Below, in pieces: positions 26,158 through 34,515 of a stretch of 51,124 nucleotides of DNA. Numbering within the stretch: position 1 is the stretch's first letter; each line of letters starts with the position of its first letter. Source of the DNA: Acidisphaera sp. (GTDB lineage Bacteria; Pseudomonadota; Alphaproteobacteria; Acetobacterales; Acetobacteraceae); the NCBI GenBank assembly GCA_019240395.1, contig JAFAYM010000139.1, positions 1 through 51,124 on the forward strand, written 5' to 3'. The translations under genes were made by a program, and so were the position numbers. The notes under the pieces are model-generated. The model did not search any database. It worked only from the letters and a program-made list of their open reading frames with translations, and was not told the origin of the DNA.

Positions 26158-27291
26158 GTGGGCGAGGCATACCTGAGGCTGGTGGGGCTACGGAAATCTT
26201 ACGATGGCGTACACAATGCCGTCGAGGAAGTTTCCATGGACATCGAGAGAGGTGAATTCGTCACCTTCCTCGGGCCGTCCGGGTCGGGCAAAACCACTAC
26301 GTTGACGATGATAGCCGGATTTGAGGACGTGACCAGCGGGCAGATTTTGCTGGATGGCAGAGACCTGAGCAATCTAAGGCCTTGGAAGCGCAATATCGGA
26401 ATGGTCTTCCAGAACTACGCTCTCTTTCCGCACCTCACGGTAGCCGATAACGTAGCGTTCCCGCTCCGGATGCGCGGCTGGCCGAAGCCGGAGAGGAGGC
26501 AACGCGTTGGTGAGATGCTCGACCTCGTCGGTCTGCACATGTTCGCGGAGCGCTATCCTCGGGAGCTTTCGGGGGGCCAGCAGCAGCGGGTGGCATTGGC
26601 GAGGGGGCTGGTGTTCAGTCCAGATGTGGTTCTTCTTGACGAGCCCCTCGGTGCGCTCGACAAGAACTTGCGTGAGCAAATGCAGATTGAGATCAAGCGA
26701 ATACATCGCGAGGTAGGCATCACGACCATATACGTGACGCACGATCAGACTGAGGCCATGACGATGTCCGATCGTATTGCCGTATTCAGCAATGGACGGG
26801 TCGAGCAGATCGCTGCTCCGCTCGACATCTATCACACACCCGCCACGCGTCACGTCGCAGGCTTTGTAGGCGAGACCAATCTCATGCTGGGGCGAGTCAC
26901 AGAGAAGGAGGGTTGTTTGCAGGTGGCTGAACTTGGATTAATCAAGGTTCCGCCCCATCGGAATCGCCACGAGGCGGTTACTGAGTACGATGTGATCGTC
27001 CGGCCCGAGCATATGAAGGTGGTCAGAGGATCTGAGGCTTGCGATCTGAACACGTTCGAGATGACGGTAGAGACGGTGATAAATTACGGCGATAGGCTGA
27101 CCTTGGTGGGATCTAAGGGAGGCCTGCCCATTCGTGTTCGGCTAAACTCCTTGGATAATCTTCCCCTGGAAGGTGAAGTGTTGGTCTTCGGCTGGTGCCC
27201 GAAGGACACGCACCTGATCCCACGCCAACCTGCAGGCGACAGATCCCAGGATCGCTCACCACTGCGAACCGTGGCCGGCGCTCTGTATTGA
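26158..27291 (+). CDS. ABC transporter ATP-binding protein, PotA type
   Basis: A 377-residue ATPase with a GTG start and GGGAGTAGCAG upstream. Walker A GPSGSGKT (near 41-48), the Q loop (FQNYALFPHLTV), the signature LSGGQQQR, Walker B VVLLDEPLGALD and the switch His in YVTHDQ are all intact. A C-terminal TOBE domain (IVRPEHMKVV) follows. It powers import of the ligand bound by the 23183 protein. It ends 2 bp from the stop of the convergent TetR gene. Confidence 0.93.
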   Translation: MGEAYLRLVGLRKSYDGVHNAVEEVSMDIERGEFVTFLGPSGSGKTTTLTMIAGFEDVTSGQILLDGRDLSNLRPWKRNIGMVFQNYALFPHLTVADNVAFPLRMRGWPKPERRQRVGEMLDLVGLHMFAERYPRELSGGQQQRVALARGLVFSPDVVLLDEPLGALDKNLREQMQIEIKRIHREVGITTIYVTHDQTEAMTMSDRIAVFSNGRVEQIAAPLDIYHTPATRHVAGFVGETNLMLGRVTEKEGCLQVAELGLIKVPPHRNRHEAVTEYDVIVRPEHMKVVRGSEACDLNTFEMTVETVINYGDRLTLVGSKGGLPIRVRLNSLDNLPLEGEVLVFGWCPKDTHLIPRQPAGDRSQDRSPLRTVAGALY

Positions 27292-27293
27292 AC

Positions 27294-28376
27294 TCAGTGC
27301 GTCTGTGGTCGTCGCGACCGACGGGCCGGCAAGTGCGGAGCGTGCATCGCATTCAGAATGAATGCGGTCAGAGAAGATTTCACTTTCTCCTCTCCGGCTG
27401 GAGCGAGGATCCAATGCCGCAAAGCCCAGGTCGTGCATAGAAAATATATAAAGTCCGCGGCAAGTGCAGGATCGATTTCGACGAACTCACCAGACCGTTG
27501 GCCCCGGACGAGAATCGACTTCCACTCGGCGACGAAAGCCCGGTCCAAGTCAAAGATTTTCTTGCGGGCATCCTCCGGCAACCACTTTGCCTCGCGATAA
27601 ACCACGTTGATCAGTCGGCGGTGGTCGTCACAGTAGTCAAGATACTGCTTCACCGCGCGCTCCAGAAGCCGGCAAATCGGACCCTCTTCAGCCGCGATCT
27701 GACCGAGCTCTGTTGTCATCGTGCCGAGGTAACGGCTGGACAGGAAGACCAGCAGATCCTCTTTTTTTCGGATCGACAGGTAGAGCGTTGGAATCGGAAT
27801 CCCTGCGTGAGACGCGATCTCCCGGATGCTTGCACCGGCGAAACCTTTCTCGGCGATGATGTCCAGTGCCGCGGCGCTTACGCGCTCCAGGCGCTCGTAA
27901 TTGGGAGAAACGTTGCCCTGTGAAACAGTAGTGGCCGGAATGGCTCGAACTGACGCAGCATGACGCTGGTCACTGCCGGAGGCTTGAACCGCGTGAGTTT
28001 CGGTCAACTCCGCAACCAGGTGCTTCGGATCGAGGCTTTGCGCATCACTCGCAAAAACCCGGGCACGCCAAGTCGCCGTCTCGGCCGATATGAAGACGGG
28101 GCGTGAATCTGTGGTCACGACTCCGCCGGTGCGCTCTTGGAACGTCTTGATCAAGCTCTCGACGCGGCGTCGGGAGTTGGTGTCGGCGGGGAAGCACCGT
28201 GAGATGCCAATCTCATTGGCCTCGAAACCACAGCGCTGTACGAGATTCGCGAACGAGTCGGTGGTGCCCGGCCCGGCGGACGACCATCGCGAAATGGTCA
28301 AGACCTTCTCCGTGGTGGCGTCGATGATCGTCGATTGCGAGGCGTTGGTTGAGTTCTTTTCGACTGCTACGGACAA
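27294..28376 (-). CDS. TetR-family regulator with a long N-terminal extension
   Basis: A 360-residue frame from a TTG start (GGGAG upstream). Residues 162-210 are a clear TetR/AcrR helix-turn-helix: AAALDIIAEKGFAGASIREI, then PTLYLSIRKKEDLL. A helical ligand-binding domain follows to the C-terminus (residues 215-345). Residues 1-155 have normal protein composition but match no domain I recognise, and TetR proteins are usually about 200 residues. No ATG precedes the HTH, and a TTG at 28301 with GGAGAAGG upstream is an alternative start. It is last in the minus-strand catabolic operon and is the obvious candidate to bind the three palindromes at 23108, 33163 and 34568. Confidence 0.8.
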   Translation of the reverse strand: MSVAVEKNSTNASQSTIIDATTEKVLTISRWSSAGPGTTDSFANLVQRCGFEANEIGISRCFPADTNSRRRVESLIKTFQERTGGVVTTDSRPVFISAETATWRARVFASDAQSLDPKHLVAELTETHAVQASGSDQRHAASVRAIPATTVSQGNVSPNYERLERVSAAALDIIAEKGFAGASIREIASHAGIPIPTLYLSIRKKEDLLVFLSSRYLGTMTTELGQIAAEEGPICRLLERAVKQYLDYCDDHRRLINVVYREAKWLPEDARKKIFDLDRAFVAEWKSILVRGQRSGEFVEIDPALAADFIYFLCTTWALRHWILAPAGEEKVKSSLTAFILNAMHAPHLPARRSRRPQTH

Positions 28377-28430
28377 GGAGGGCTCCCTAGTCTACAGTAC
28401 GCGCAAGCTCGAGCAACGGATCGAAAGGCC

Positions 28431-29813
28431 TTACGAAAGGCGTCGATCGAAAACTCTTTTTACCTTAGGCTCGCGTCCGGACCCTGTCAGCTCAGCCGTG
28501 CCATGAGGTGGGCTCAGGACGATGTCGATCATCCCGAGATTGAGCTTGGCTCTCAACGCCGCCTGGACTGTCGAGCGCAGCGCTTCGTCGGATGGGGTCT
28601 CGGTCTCGATCGTCACCCGCAGCCGATCGGATCCAGCTTCCTGAAGCGCCTCGGCGATCCATTCGGTACAACCGGGCGCGGCGTCGAGGATCGCCTGCTC
28701 GATCGCCATCGGATGAATGCTGGTCGCGCGCATCCGGATGACGTGATCGACGCGACCGCGCGGCGGCAGCATTCGGGCCAAGGTGCGCCCGCAGGAGCAT
28801 TGGCTCCTCTCCACCCCCACAAGGTCCCCGGAGCGGAACCGGATCTTGGGCGAGCTGCGCCAAACCCAGCTCGTGATGCACATCTCCCCATATTCCCCGT
28901 CCGGCACTTGATTGCCTTCCGGGTCGAGAACCTCGATCTCACAAGCATCCTGCCAGATATGCGCCCCGATTGCCCCGTGAGCGCAGCGGCTCGCTTCGCA
29001 ATCGATGGAGCTCCACGTCAACGTGTCCACGGAGCCGAAAAGATCGTAGACAGGAGCGTTCCACAGACTCTCGAGCTTCGCCCGCACCCCGACTGAAGCG
29101 AGTTCCCCCGCGATGACGATCTTTCGAACCTTCCAAGCGGACGGGTCCTGACCTTCCTCGACCGCGACCTCGGCGAGCCTGGTCAGAAAGCTCGCGGTAC
29201 CCGCCAGGACTGTGACGCCCGCACGCCGGATCAGGTCGATCTGGCGACGGCTTTCGGTGGTGCGCCCGCTGCTCGCGGGAAGAAGGCCGATCCCCGCTCC
29301 TTGCGCGGCCCAGGTAAAGGCCCACGCTGCGCCCATCGGAGCATAAGTGAAGGTGACGTGAAGCAGGTCGCGATTGTTGAGCCCGAGATAGTGGAAGCAG
29401 CGCGCCATGATGTCGCGCATTCCCGGTATGTCGCCGTATCCTACGGGAAAGAGGCGAGGCGTACCGGTCGTACCGCTCGTGCTGAGCATCATCGCGATTT
29501 CGTCGCTGATCTCTGGATTGTAGCAGTCGCCCCAAGGCGGCTTTTCCTCGATATTCCGACGTTGATGCTCGACATTCCAGGTTGGAAGGTCATGGAGATC
29601 ATCTACAGAACGGACCGACCGCCAATCCGCGCCAGCCTCTCTCCAAAGATCCTGGTAGAAGGGGATGGTCTCTGCCGCATAACGCACCACGTGCAACAAC
29701 CGCTTGGCCTGGCATTGCCGAATGACCTCGACCGGCGCGCGCGCAAGGTTGGCTTCCAAGTCTTGACCGTAGCCCGCGAACCGGAACGGCTCGGGCAACA
29801 AGTCGAACTCCAT
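28431..29813 (-). CDS. AMP-forming acyl/aryl-CoA ligase, phenylacetate-CoA ligase (PaaK) family
   Basis: A 460-residue adenylate-forming enzyme. The P-loop-like motif LSTSGTTGTPRLF is near residues 110-122, YDLFGSVD (motif A5) is near 255, and the RSGDLVGVE and RGRVDHVIRM (A7-A8) motifs follow. The C-terminal Lys region EPKVKRVFD is present. GGAGAG precedes the ATG by 6 nt. It should activate a carboxylic acid to its CoA thioester. In context the acid may be released by the amidase encoded upstream in the operon. A cytoplasmic location is expected. Confidence 0.88.
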   Translation of the reverse strand: MEFDLLPEPFRFAGYGQDLEANLARAPVEVIRQCQAKRLLHVVRYAAETIPFYQDLWREAGADWRSVRSVDDLHDLPTWNVEHQRRNIEEKPPWGDCYNPEISDEIAMMLSTSGTTGTPRLFPVGYGDIPGMRDIMARCFHYLGLNNRDLLHVTFTYAPMGAAWAFTWAAQGAGIGLLPASSGRTTESRRQIDLIRRAGVTVLAGTASFLTRLAEVAVEEGQDPSAWKVRKIVIAGELASVGVRAKLESLWNAPVYDLFGSVDTLTWSSIDCEASRCAHGAIGAHIWQDACEIEVLDPEGNQVPDGEYGEMCITSWVWRSSPKIRFRSGDLVGVERSQCSCGRTLARMLPPRGRVDHVIRMRATSIHPMAIEQAILDAAPGCTEWIAEALQEAGSDRLRVTIETETPSDEALRSTVQAALRAKLNLGMIDIVLSPPHGTAELTGSGREPKVKRVFDRRLS

Positions 29814-29933
29814 TGCTGCTCTCCAATAAATAGGCCGGGCAAGCTCACGTGTAAAGCTGATACATACGATACAAACCCGTGCAAGTCATTGCCCGCACGG
29901 GGGCCGGTTTCTCGATTCCGTGAGATCTCCTGT

Positions 29934-30437
29934 TTATCGTTTAGCGCCCCCGTCGTCCCGTGTCTCAGCGGCGCCGGCTATTCGCTTGAACGTTCCCGAG
30001 TAGCTCAGAACTGGCGCGCCATCGGCCGTCATGATGCCACGCAGAAAGGTCAGAGACCGGCCCCCCAGGACGATTTCGCTGCGGGCCTCCACGCGCTGGC
30101 CGGCCCGCGCTCCACCCAGGAACTGGCTCGTCAGTGCAACCGTAACGAGCTCCGCGGTGCCGTAGTGGAGCCGCGCCGTGATGTACATCGAGAAATCCGC
30201 CATGGTCAGCAGACAACCGCCATGGACGCTACCTGCATTGTTCAGGTTCCGGCTCGTCGGGCGAAAAGCACAGAGTACGCCGCTCTCATCCACGCGATGA
30301 TAGAACGGGCCGGTCTCATTGTTGAAAGCCGCGTCACGGAAGCTCTCCCAACCGGCAAACTCACCCTCGTCGATACGGAGCGGCTGATGGCCCGCTGTCA
30401 ACCGGCCAGCGGATGGCCTCTCGGCGTCACGGGGCAC
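29934..30437 (-). CDS. PaaI-type hotdog-fold thioesterase
   Basis: A 167-residue hotdog-fold protein. The motif NLNNAGSVHGGCLLTMADF (residues 63-81) contains the conserved HGG and Asp of the PaaI/4HBT group. The GTG start overlaps the amidase stop by 11 nt. The first 30 residues are weakly conserved, so the true start could be later. It likely hydrolyses a CoA ester made in the pathway, either as a productive step or to rescue CoA, as PaaI does for phenylacetate intermediates. Confidence 0.82.
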   Translation of the reverse strand: MPRDAERPSAGRLTAGHQPLRIDEGEFAGWESFRDAAFNNETGPFYHRVDESGVLCAFRPTSRNLNNAGSVHGGCLLTMADFSMYITARLHYGTAELVTVALTSQFLGGARAGQRVEARSEIVLGGRSLTFLRGIMTADGAPVLSYSGTFKRIAGAAETRDDGGAKR

Positions 30438-31848
30438 AATCGCCGAGCCTCTTGATGAGCGCGTCCTGAGCGCGCCGTGTCGGGATCGCCGCCTCGAGCC
30501 AGGCAGCGTGCGTGAAGACCCCGCGATCGTCGTAGCGCTGGCCGACGATCTGCAGCCCGACAGGTAGCCCGGAGTGAGTGTATCCGCACGGCACCGACGA
30601 TGCTGGCTGCTCCGTCAGGTTGAACAGGAAGCTGTTCGCAAAGGGCTCGAACGGCATCCGCGGATCCGGCCCGGGCAGCTCGGCGGGAAATGCAGGGGCG
30701 TGAACGGAAGGAAGAATCAAGAAATCCAGATCGTCGAAGATCCGCGCCGCGCGCTCCCTCATCCTCTGGACCTCTGAGAAGAGAGCGTAGAACTCAACGG
30801 CAGAGATCGTGTCTGCTTCGGCTGACCAATTTTCGATGACGTCCGCCTCGGCGCGCCGGTGCGGCGGCATGGTCACGAGTTCGGTCCGGCAGCGCACCTT
30901 GAAGAAGCGCTCGGCGGTGAGGAGATCGGCCCGACTGAAGAGCTCCGGAATGCTGCGGACGGAGGCGCCGTCCGCCTCCATCGCGCGTACCGCCTCACCC
31001 ACCAATGCCACCACTTCAGGATCGGGGTTCAGCCCGAAACCCAGCGAGGGGCAGAATCCGATCCGTGCGCCGGGCCTGGGGGGTTGCCGAGACACCGCGC
31101 TGTAATCGGTCCCGTCCGGCGGGAGCGCCGTGAAGTCCCGCTTATCGGGTCCGGCCAGAACATTCATAAGCAGGGCGGCGTCCGCGACATCGCGCGCCAT
31201 CGGCCCCGCTACGAGCGCCGGACTGTTCGGAAAGTAGTACGGTACGCGTCCATAGCTCGGCTTGTGCCCGACCAGCCCACAGTAGGATGCGGGCAGCCGG
31301 ATCGACCCGACGATATCGGTACCGATCGCGAGCGGATTGATGCCAGCCGCAATCGAAGCGGCCGCGCCGGCGCTCGACCCTCCGGAAGTCCGCGCGAGGT
31401 TCCAGGGATTGCGGGTGATCCCATGACGCGAGCTGACGCCGGAGGGCAGAATGCCGAAGTCCGGCATTGTGGTCTTGCCGAGAAAAACGGCGCCCGCATC
31501 CCGCATGCGTGCGACCCCCGGGACATCGGTGTCCCATGTCTGTTCGTCGGCTCGGTGCGCGGCTGAGCCGCGATAGGAGGGATGTCCCTTCGAGGCGAGC
31601 GCGTCCTTCACGGAAGAGGGAACGCCATCGAGCGGACCGCAAGGCTTGTCCTTCGTCCAGCGAGCCTCGGATTCGCGAGCCGCCGCTAATGCCTCATCAT
31701 GATCGATCAGGTAAAACGCACAGAGTTGGGGGTTCAAACGCTCGGCACGAGCCAGCATTCCGGACACGACCTCGACCGGCGAAAATTCCCTGCGGCGATA
31801 GCCGGCGAGAAGTTCGAGCGCGGTGAGCGTAGCGAAGTCGGCTGTCAT
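30427..31848 (-). CDS. Amidase signature family hydrolase
   Basis: A 473-residue amidase-signature enzyme. The triad is visible: Lys81 (SSVKDAL), cis-Ser158 (TSGGSSAG) and nucleophile Ser182 (TDIVGSIRLPAS). The usual TDxGGS is TDIVGS here, one Gly to Val change next to the nucleophile, which may shape specificity. The ATG at 31848 is preferred to an in-frame TTG at 31872. It would hydrolyse a C-N bond of the imported compound or an intermediate, giving an acid for the CoA ligase. Confidence 0.88.
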   Translation of the reverse strand: MTADFATLTALELLAGYRRREFSPVEVVSGMLARAERLNPQLCAFYLIDHDEALAAARESEARWTKDKPCGPLDGVPSSVKDALASKGHPSYRGSAAHRADEQTWDTDVPGVARMRDAGAVFLGKTTMPDFGILPSGVSSRHGITRNPWNLARTSGGSSAGAAASIAAGINPLAIGTDIVGSIRLPASYCGLVGHKPSYGRVPYYFPNSPALVAGPMARDVADAALLMNVLAGPDKRDFTALPPDGTDYSAVSRQPPRPGARIGFCPSLGFGLNPDPEVVALVGEAVRAMEADGASVRSIPELFSRADLLTAERFFKVRCRTELVTMPPHRRAEADVIENWSAEADTISAVEFYALFSEVQRMRERAARIFDDLDFLILPSVHAPAFPAELPGPDPRMPFEPFANSFLFNLTEQPASSVPCGYTHSGLPVGLQIVGQRYDDRGVFTHAAWLEAAIPTRRAQDALIKRLGDCAP

Positions 31849-31864
31849 GCCAATCTGTCCGGCG

Positions 31865-32053
31865 CTACGCAAAAGATGCTACGCCGAGCCCCATCGACCA
31901 GTTTTCTTTTGGAATGTCGACAATGCAGATCAGAAAGCGATCGTTCTCAGCGACCGCCAACGTGGCGCGCATAGACCGATAGACGCTCTCGATCACGGTC
32001 TCTTTGAATTCGACGGATTTGCCGCGCAACAAGGAAACGCGCGTGAAGGGCAT
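31865..32053 (-). CDS. 4-oxalocrotonate tautomerase family protein
   Basis: A 62-residue protein, the canonical 4-OT subunit size. After Met removal, Pro1 is exposed (MPFTRVSLLRGKS). Lys11 sits where 4-OT has Arg11, and an Arg-Phe pair is at the Arg39 region. The C-terminal PKENWSMGLG matches the ENW..G tail of small tautomerases. GGGGAGGCGG lies just upstream of the ATG. It probably ketonises an enol intermediate in the same pathway. It sits 18 nt after the LLM gene and 16 nt before the amidase gene. Confidence 0.82.
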   Translation of the reverse strand: MPFTRVSLLRGKSVEFKETVIESVYRSMRATLAVAENDRFLICIVDIPKENWSMGLGVASFA

Positions 32054-32071
32054 TGACCGCCTCCCCGCTTC

Positions 32072-33151
32072 TCAGTTGAGGCCGTTCTTGAAGTGCGGGA
32101 TAACATGCTCTCCGATCAGGCGAATCGAGTTCATCACCTGGTCGTGAGGAAGCCCTTCCATACGGAAGAAGATTTCGCCGATCCCAATCGAGCGATAGCG
32201 CGCGATCTTGCGAATGAGAGTCTCAGGATCGCCGACAAGCACGTTGTCGGTCTGATCGAGCTGGTCGAAGTTCGAAGTAATCTCTCTGGTCCGAGTGAAA
32301 TCCAGATCGTTGCCGGCCGCCTTCATCGTGGTCTCATACAGATCGATCACGCTCTTGAGCCAAGCCAATATCGGTTGCGCTGCCTCAACGCGGGCGCGCT
32401 CTGTCGTCTCGGCACAATGCGCCAAGATGAAAACTGACGTTCTGTCGTTCACGACGTCAGAGAAGGGCTCCGGATTGCGGATGGCGTCCTGGTAGAGTTT
32501 CACTCTCTTTTCCAGCTGCCGGAGATCGACGCCCGCAGCCAATGTCAACAGACCCATTCCCATCCGCCCCGCCTTGGTGTGCGAACTCGGCGCAATAGCG
32601 GCATACCAGAGCGGCGGATGCGGCCGCTGGCTCATCTTGGGGCAGAGACGTCGCGGAGGGATCTGGTAGAATTTACCGTCATAGGAAAATTCGTCCTGGT
32701 TCCAGGCTCGAATGAGTATTTCCATGACTTCGTTATAGCGCGCGTCTGTTTCACGCACATCGATTCCGAACCCGCCAGCCGTTCGGGTCGAATTACCTTT
32801 CCCGGAACCAAATTCTATTCTGCCACGGGAAAGCAAGTCCAAGGTCGCGATCTGCTCGGCCAAGCGCGCCGGCTGGTGGAAGGGAAGCAACGATATGGCA
32901 GTCCGCAGCTTGATGTTCTTGGTGCGAGCCGCGACCGTGGCGAGGAAAATCTCACCCGACGCTATGGTGCAAACAGGCGCATAGAAATGCTGCTCTGACG
33001 TGCCCCAAACGTCGAACCCAAGCTCATCGGCAAGAACGGCCTCGGCGATCACCTCATGATAACGATTCCGAATCTCCTCCGGCCCCGGATTCTTGTCCAG
33101 CTCGGAGATGCTGCCGACCAGGCAGGCTTCCGTGACTATCCCGAAATCCAT
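32072..33151 (-). CDS. LLM-class flavin-dependent monooxygenase
   Basis: A 359-residue luciferase-like TIM-barrel protein. FGIVTEACLVG opens the first strand, WGTSEQHF and LRTAISLLPFHQPARLAEQ are typical of the class, and RIEFGSGKGN is the flavin/phosphate region. The start at 33151 is preferred to TTG 33181 because GAGGG lies upstream. Such enzymes use FMNH2 and O2 to hydroxylate or cleave ring or C-heteroatom bonds, and a separate flavin reductase is usually needed but is not nearby. It is the first gene of the six-gene minus-strand operon, with operator B 11 nt upstream of the ATG. Confidence 0.88.
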   Translation of the reverse strand: MDFGIVTEACLVGSISELDKNPGPEEIRNRYHEVIAEAVLADELGFDVWGTSEQHFYAPVCTIASGEIFLATVAARTKNIKLRTAISLLPFHQPARLAEQIATLDLLSRGRIEFGSGKGNSTRTAGGFGIDVRETDARYNEVMEILIRAWNQDEFSYDGKFYQIPPRRLCPKMSQRPHPPLWYAAIAPSSHTKAGRMGMGLLTLAAGVDLRQLEKRVKLYQDAIRNPEPFSDVVNDRTSVFILAHCAETTERARVEAAQPILAWLKSVIDLYETTMKAAGNDLDFTRTREITSNFDQLDQTDNVLVGDPETLIRKIARYRSIGIGEIFFRMEGLPHDQVMNSIRLIGEHVIPHFKNGLN

Positions 33152-33162
33152 AGCGCCCTCAA

Positions 33163-33180
33163 TGAATGATCGCTCACTCA
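33163..33180. promoter_or_regulatory. Operator-like palindrome B, upstream of the LLM operon
   Basis: TGAATGATCGCTCACTCA pairs with itself at 7 of 9 positions. It sits immediately upstream of the ribosome site of the LLM gene, so a bound repressor would block transcription or initiation. It matches sites A (23108) and C (34568). Confidence 0.6.
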
Positions 33181-33234
33181 ACGTAGCACGCCAGTCGACT
33201 GCGTCAACTCCCTTTTTAGTCCGGTGGAAGAACG

Positions 33235-33690
33235 CCTTTCAGCCTGGGTGAGCGTGGTTTGTCCGTCTCGGGGGATCGCCGGCGATCTTGCGTCCGATGT
33301 CGCGGGTCATTCGGGCGTGCGCACGGTCCGCAGCGCAGCGCTGTGGTACGAGCTGCGCGACTGTCGAACTCGCCGAAGCGGTTTCAGACCGAGCGTCGTT
33401 CCGGCGCTCTGCGGTTTTGCCAAACGGCCCCCGGCGCCGCGGACGCGCGGCGGATGGCGGCCCACTTGTGGCTGCGCGGTCGTCGAGCACGACGACATCG
33501 CCGGGCTGCAACGTCGGACCAGGAACTGCTCGACTCAGGCTCGGAAGACGGAACGGTTGATGAGTCCGTCAATGACGCATGGCGCTCGATGCGGTCGCTG
33601 CGCAGTGCGGCGAGGAACGTCATCGTGGTCCAGCGCCCGTGCGGGACGCGCGACGTGGATGCAGAAGCGCTGGAGCGCCCGTCAAGAGCG
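33235..33690 (-). mobile_element. Decayed IS630-family transposase
   Basis: Fragments of an IS630 transposase are found in successive frames on the minus strand. VPHGRWTTMTFLAALRSDRI (around 33645-33590) matches the start of the DDE domain. LQPGDVVVLDDRAA (around 33510) matches the segment with the second Asp, and ALRTVRTPE with DIGRKIAG (around 33310-33250) matches the C-terminus. At least three frameshifts separate them and no intact frame exists. It fills the gap between the crotonase gene and the LLM operon. Confidence 0.65.
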
Positions 33691-33708
33691 CCAAGTAACC
33701 CACCTGCC

Positions 33709-34515
33709 TCAGGCGCCGAAAGGGCCGCCGCCACCGGTGAAATTCGGCGAGCGCTTTTCGCGAAACGCCCGGAGACCTTCCTGATTATCCGGCATAAAAA
33801 AGCTCGCCATCTCTAATGCCCAGGAATAATCGAAGGATGCAGTATTCTGTCGCAGCCAACCGTTCAGCACGTGCTTTGTTCCACGTATGGCCCATTGTGA
33901 CCCCGAGGCAAGGCGATTGGCGACACTCATCGCGGTGGGAAGTAGCTGATCATGCTCGACGCACTTGCTCACCAAACCCATCTCAGCAGCCTCGCGGCCG
34001 GACACCGGCTCGCAGAGAAGTAGATAATATTTAGCACGAGCCATTCCGCAGAGCAGAGGCCAGATTAACGCAGCGTGATCGCCCGCAACGACGCCCAGCT
34101 TGGTGTGACCATCAATCAGCTTGGCTCTTTCGGAAGCGATACTTATATCAGCCAGCAAGGCAACAGCGAGTCCAGCGCCTACTGCAGCGCCGTTGATTGC
34201 TGAGACGACTGGCTTTCGTAGCTCGACCATGGCTCGAACGATGGCAAGCGCATTTTCCATAGTCAGGCTCACCGTTTCAGCATTGACCGGGACGTCCCTT
34301 CGCATGTCCCCGCCCGCACAAAAGCCTTTGCCGGCCCCTGTGATGAGTGCGACCTTCGCCTCCTGATCCCGATCGAAATCCAGCCAGATGCGCCCGAGCT
34401 CAGCGTGCCCGTCCTCGTCGGTCGCATTGAGGACTTCGGGACGGTTCATCGTGATGAACAGAACTCCATTGTCTTTTCGCTCCACGGTCAGGAACTTGTA
34501 GCTGGCGTAGTCCAT
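33709..34515 (-). CDS. Enoyl-CoA hydratase/isomerase (crotonase) family protein
   Basis: A 268-residue crotonase-fold enzyme. The first oxyanion-hole segment is GAGKGFCAGGDM (near 60-71), and the second is INGAAVGAGLAVALLADISIAS. The usual catalytic Glu/Gly-Gly segment reads KLGVVAGDHAALIWPLL, so acid/base chemistry may differ from a standard hydratase. It probably acts on the CoA ester made by the ligase. It is transcribed towards the LLM operon but is cut off from it by the decayed IS, and it has its own operator-like site 52 nt upstream. Confidence 0.88.
   Translation of the reverse strand: MDYASYKFLTVERKDNGVLFITMNRPEVLNATDEDGHAELGRIWLDFDRDQEAKVALITGAGKGFCAGGDMRRDVPVNAETVSLTMENALAIVRAMVELRKPVVSAINGAAVGAGLAVALLADISIASERAKLIDGHTKLGVVAGDHAALIWPLLCGMARAKYYLLLCEPVSGREAAEMGLVSKCVEHDQLLPTAMSVANRLASGSQWAIRGTKHVLNGWLRQNTASFDYSWALEMASFFMPDNQEGLRAFREKRSPNFTGGGGPFGA

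Noticed and set aside
31865-32053. Idea that the tautomerase is a longer protein with an internal deletion
   Set aside because: Its tail resembles that of 128-residue tautomerases, but 62 residues with Pro1 is exactly the native 4-OT size and aligns end to end with 4-OT.
33224-33784. A 186-codon plus-strand frame
   Set aside because: It is antisense to the recognisable IS630 transposase fragments and has no motif of its own.
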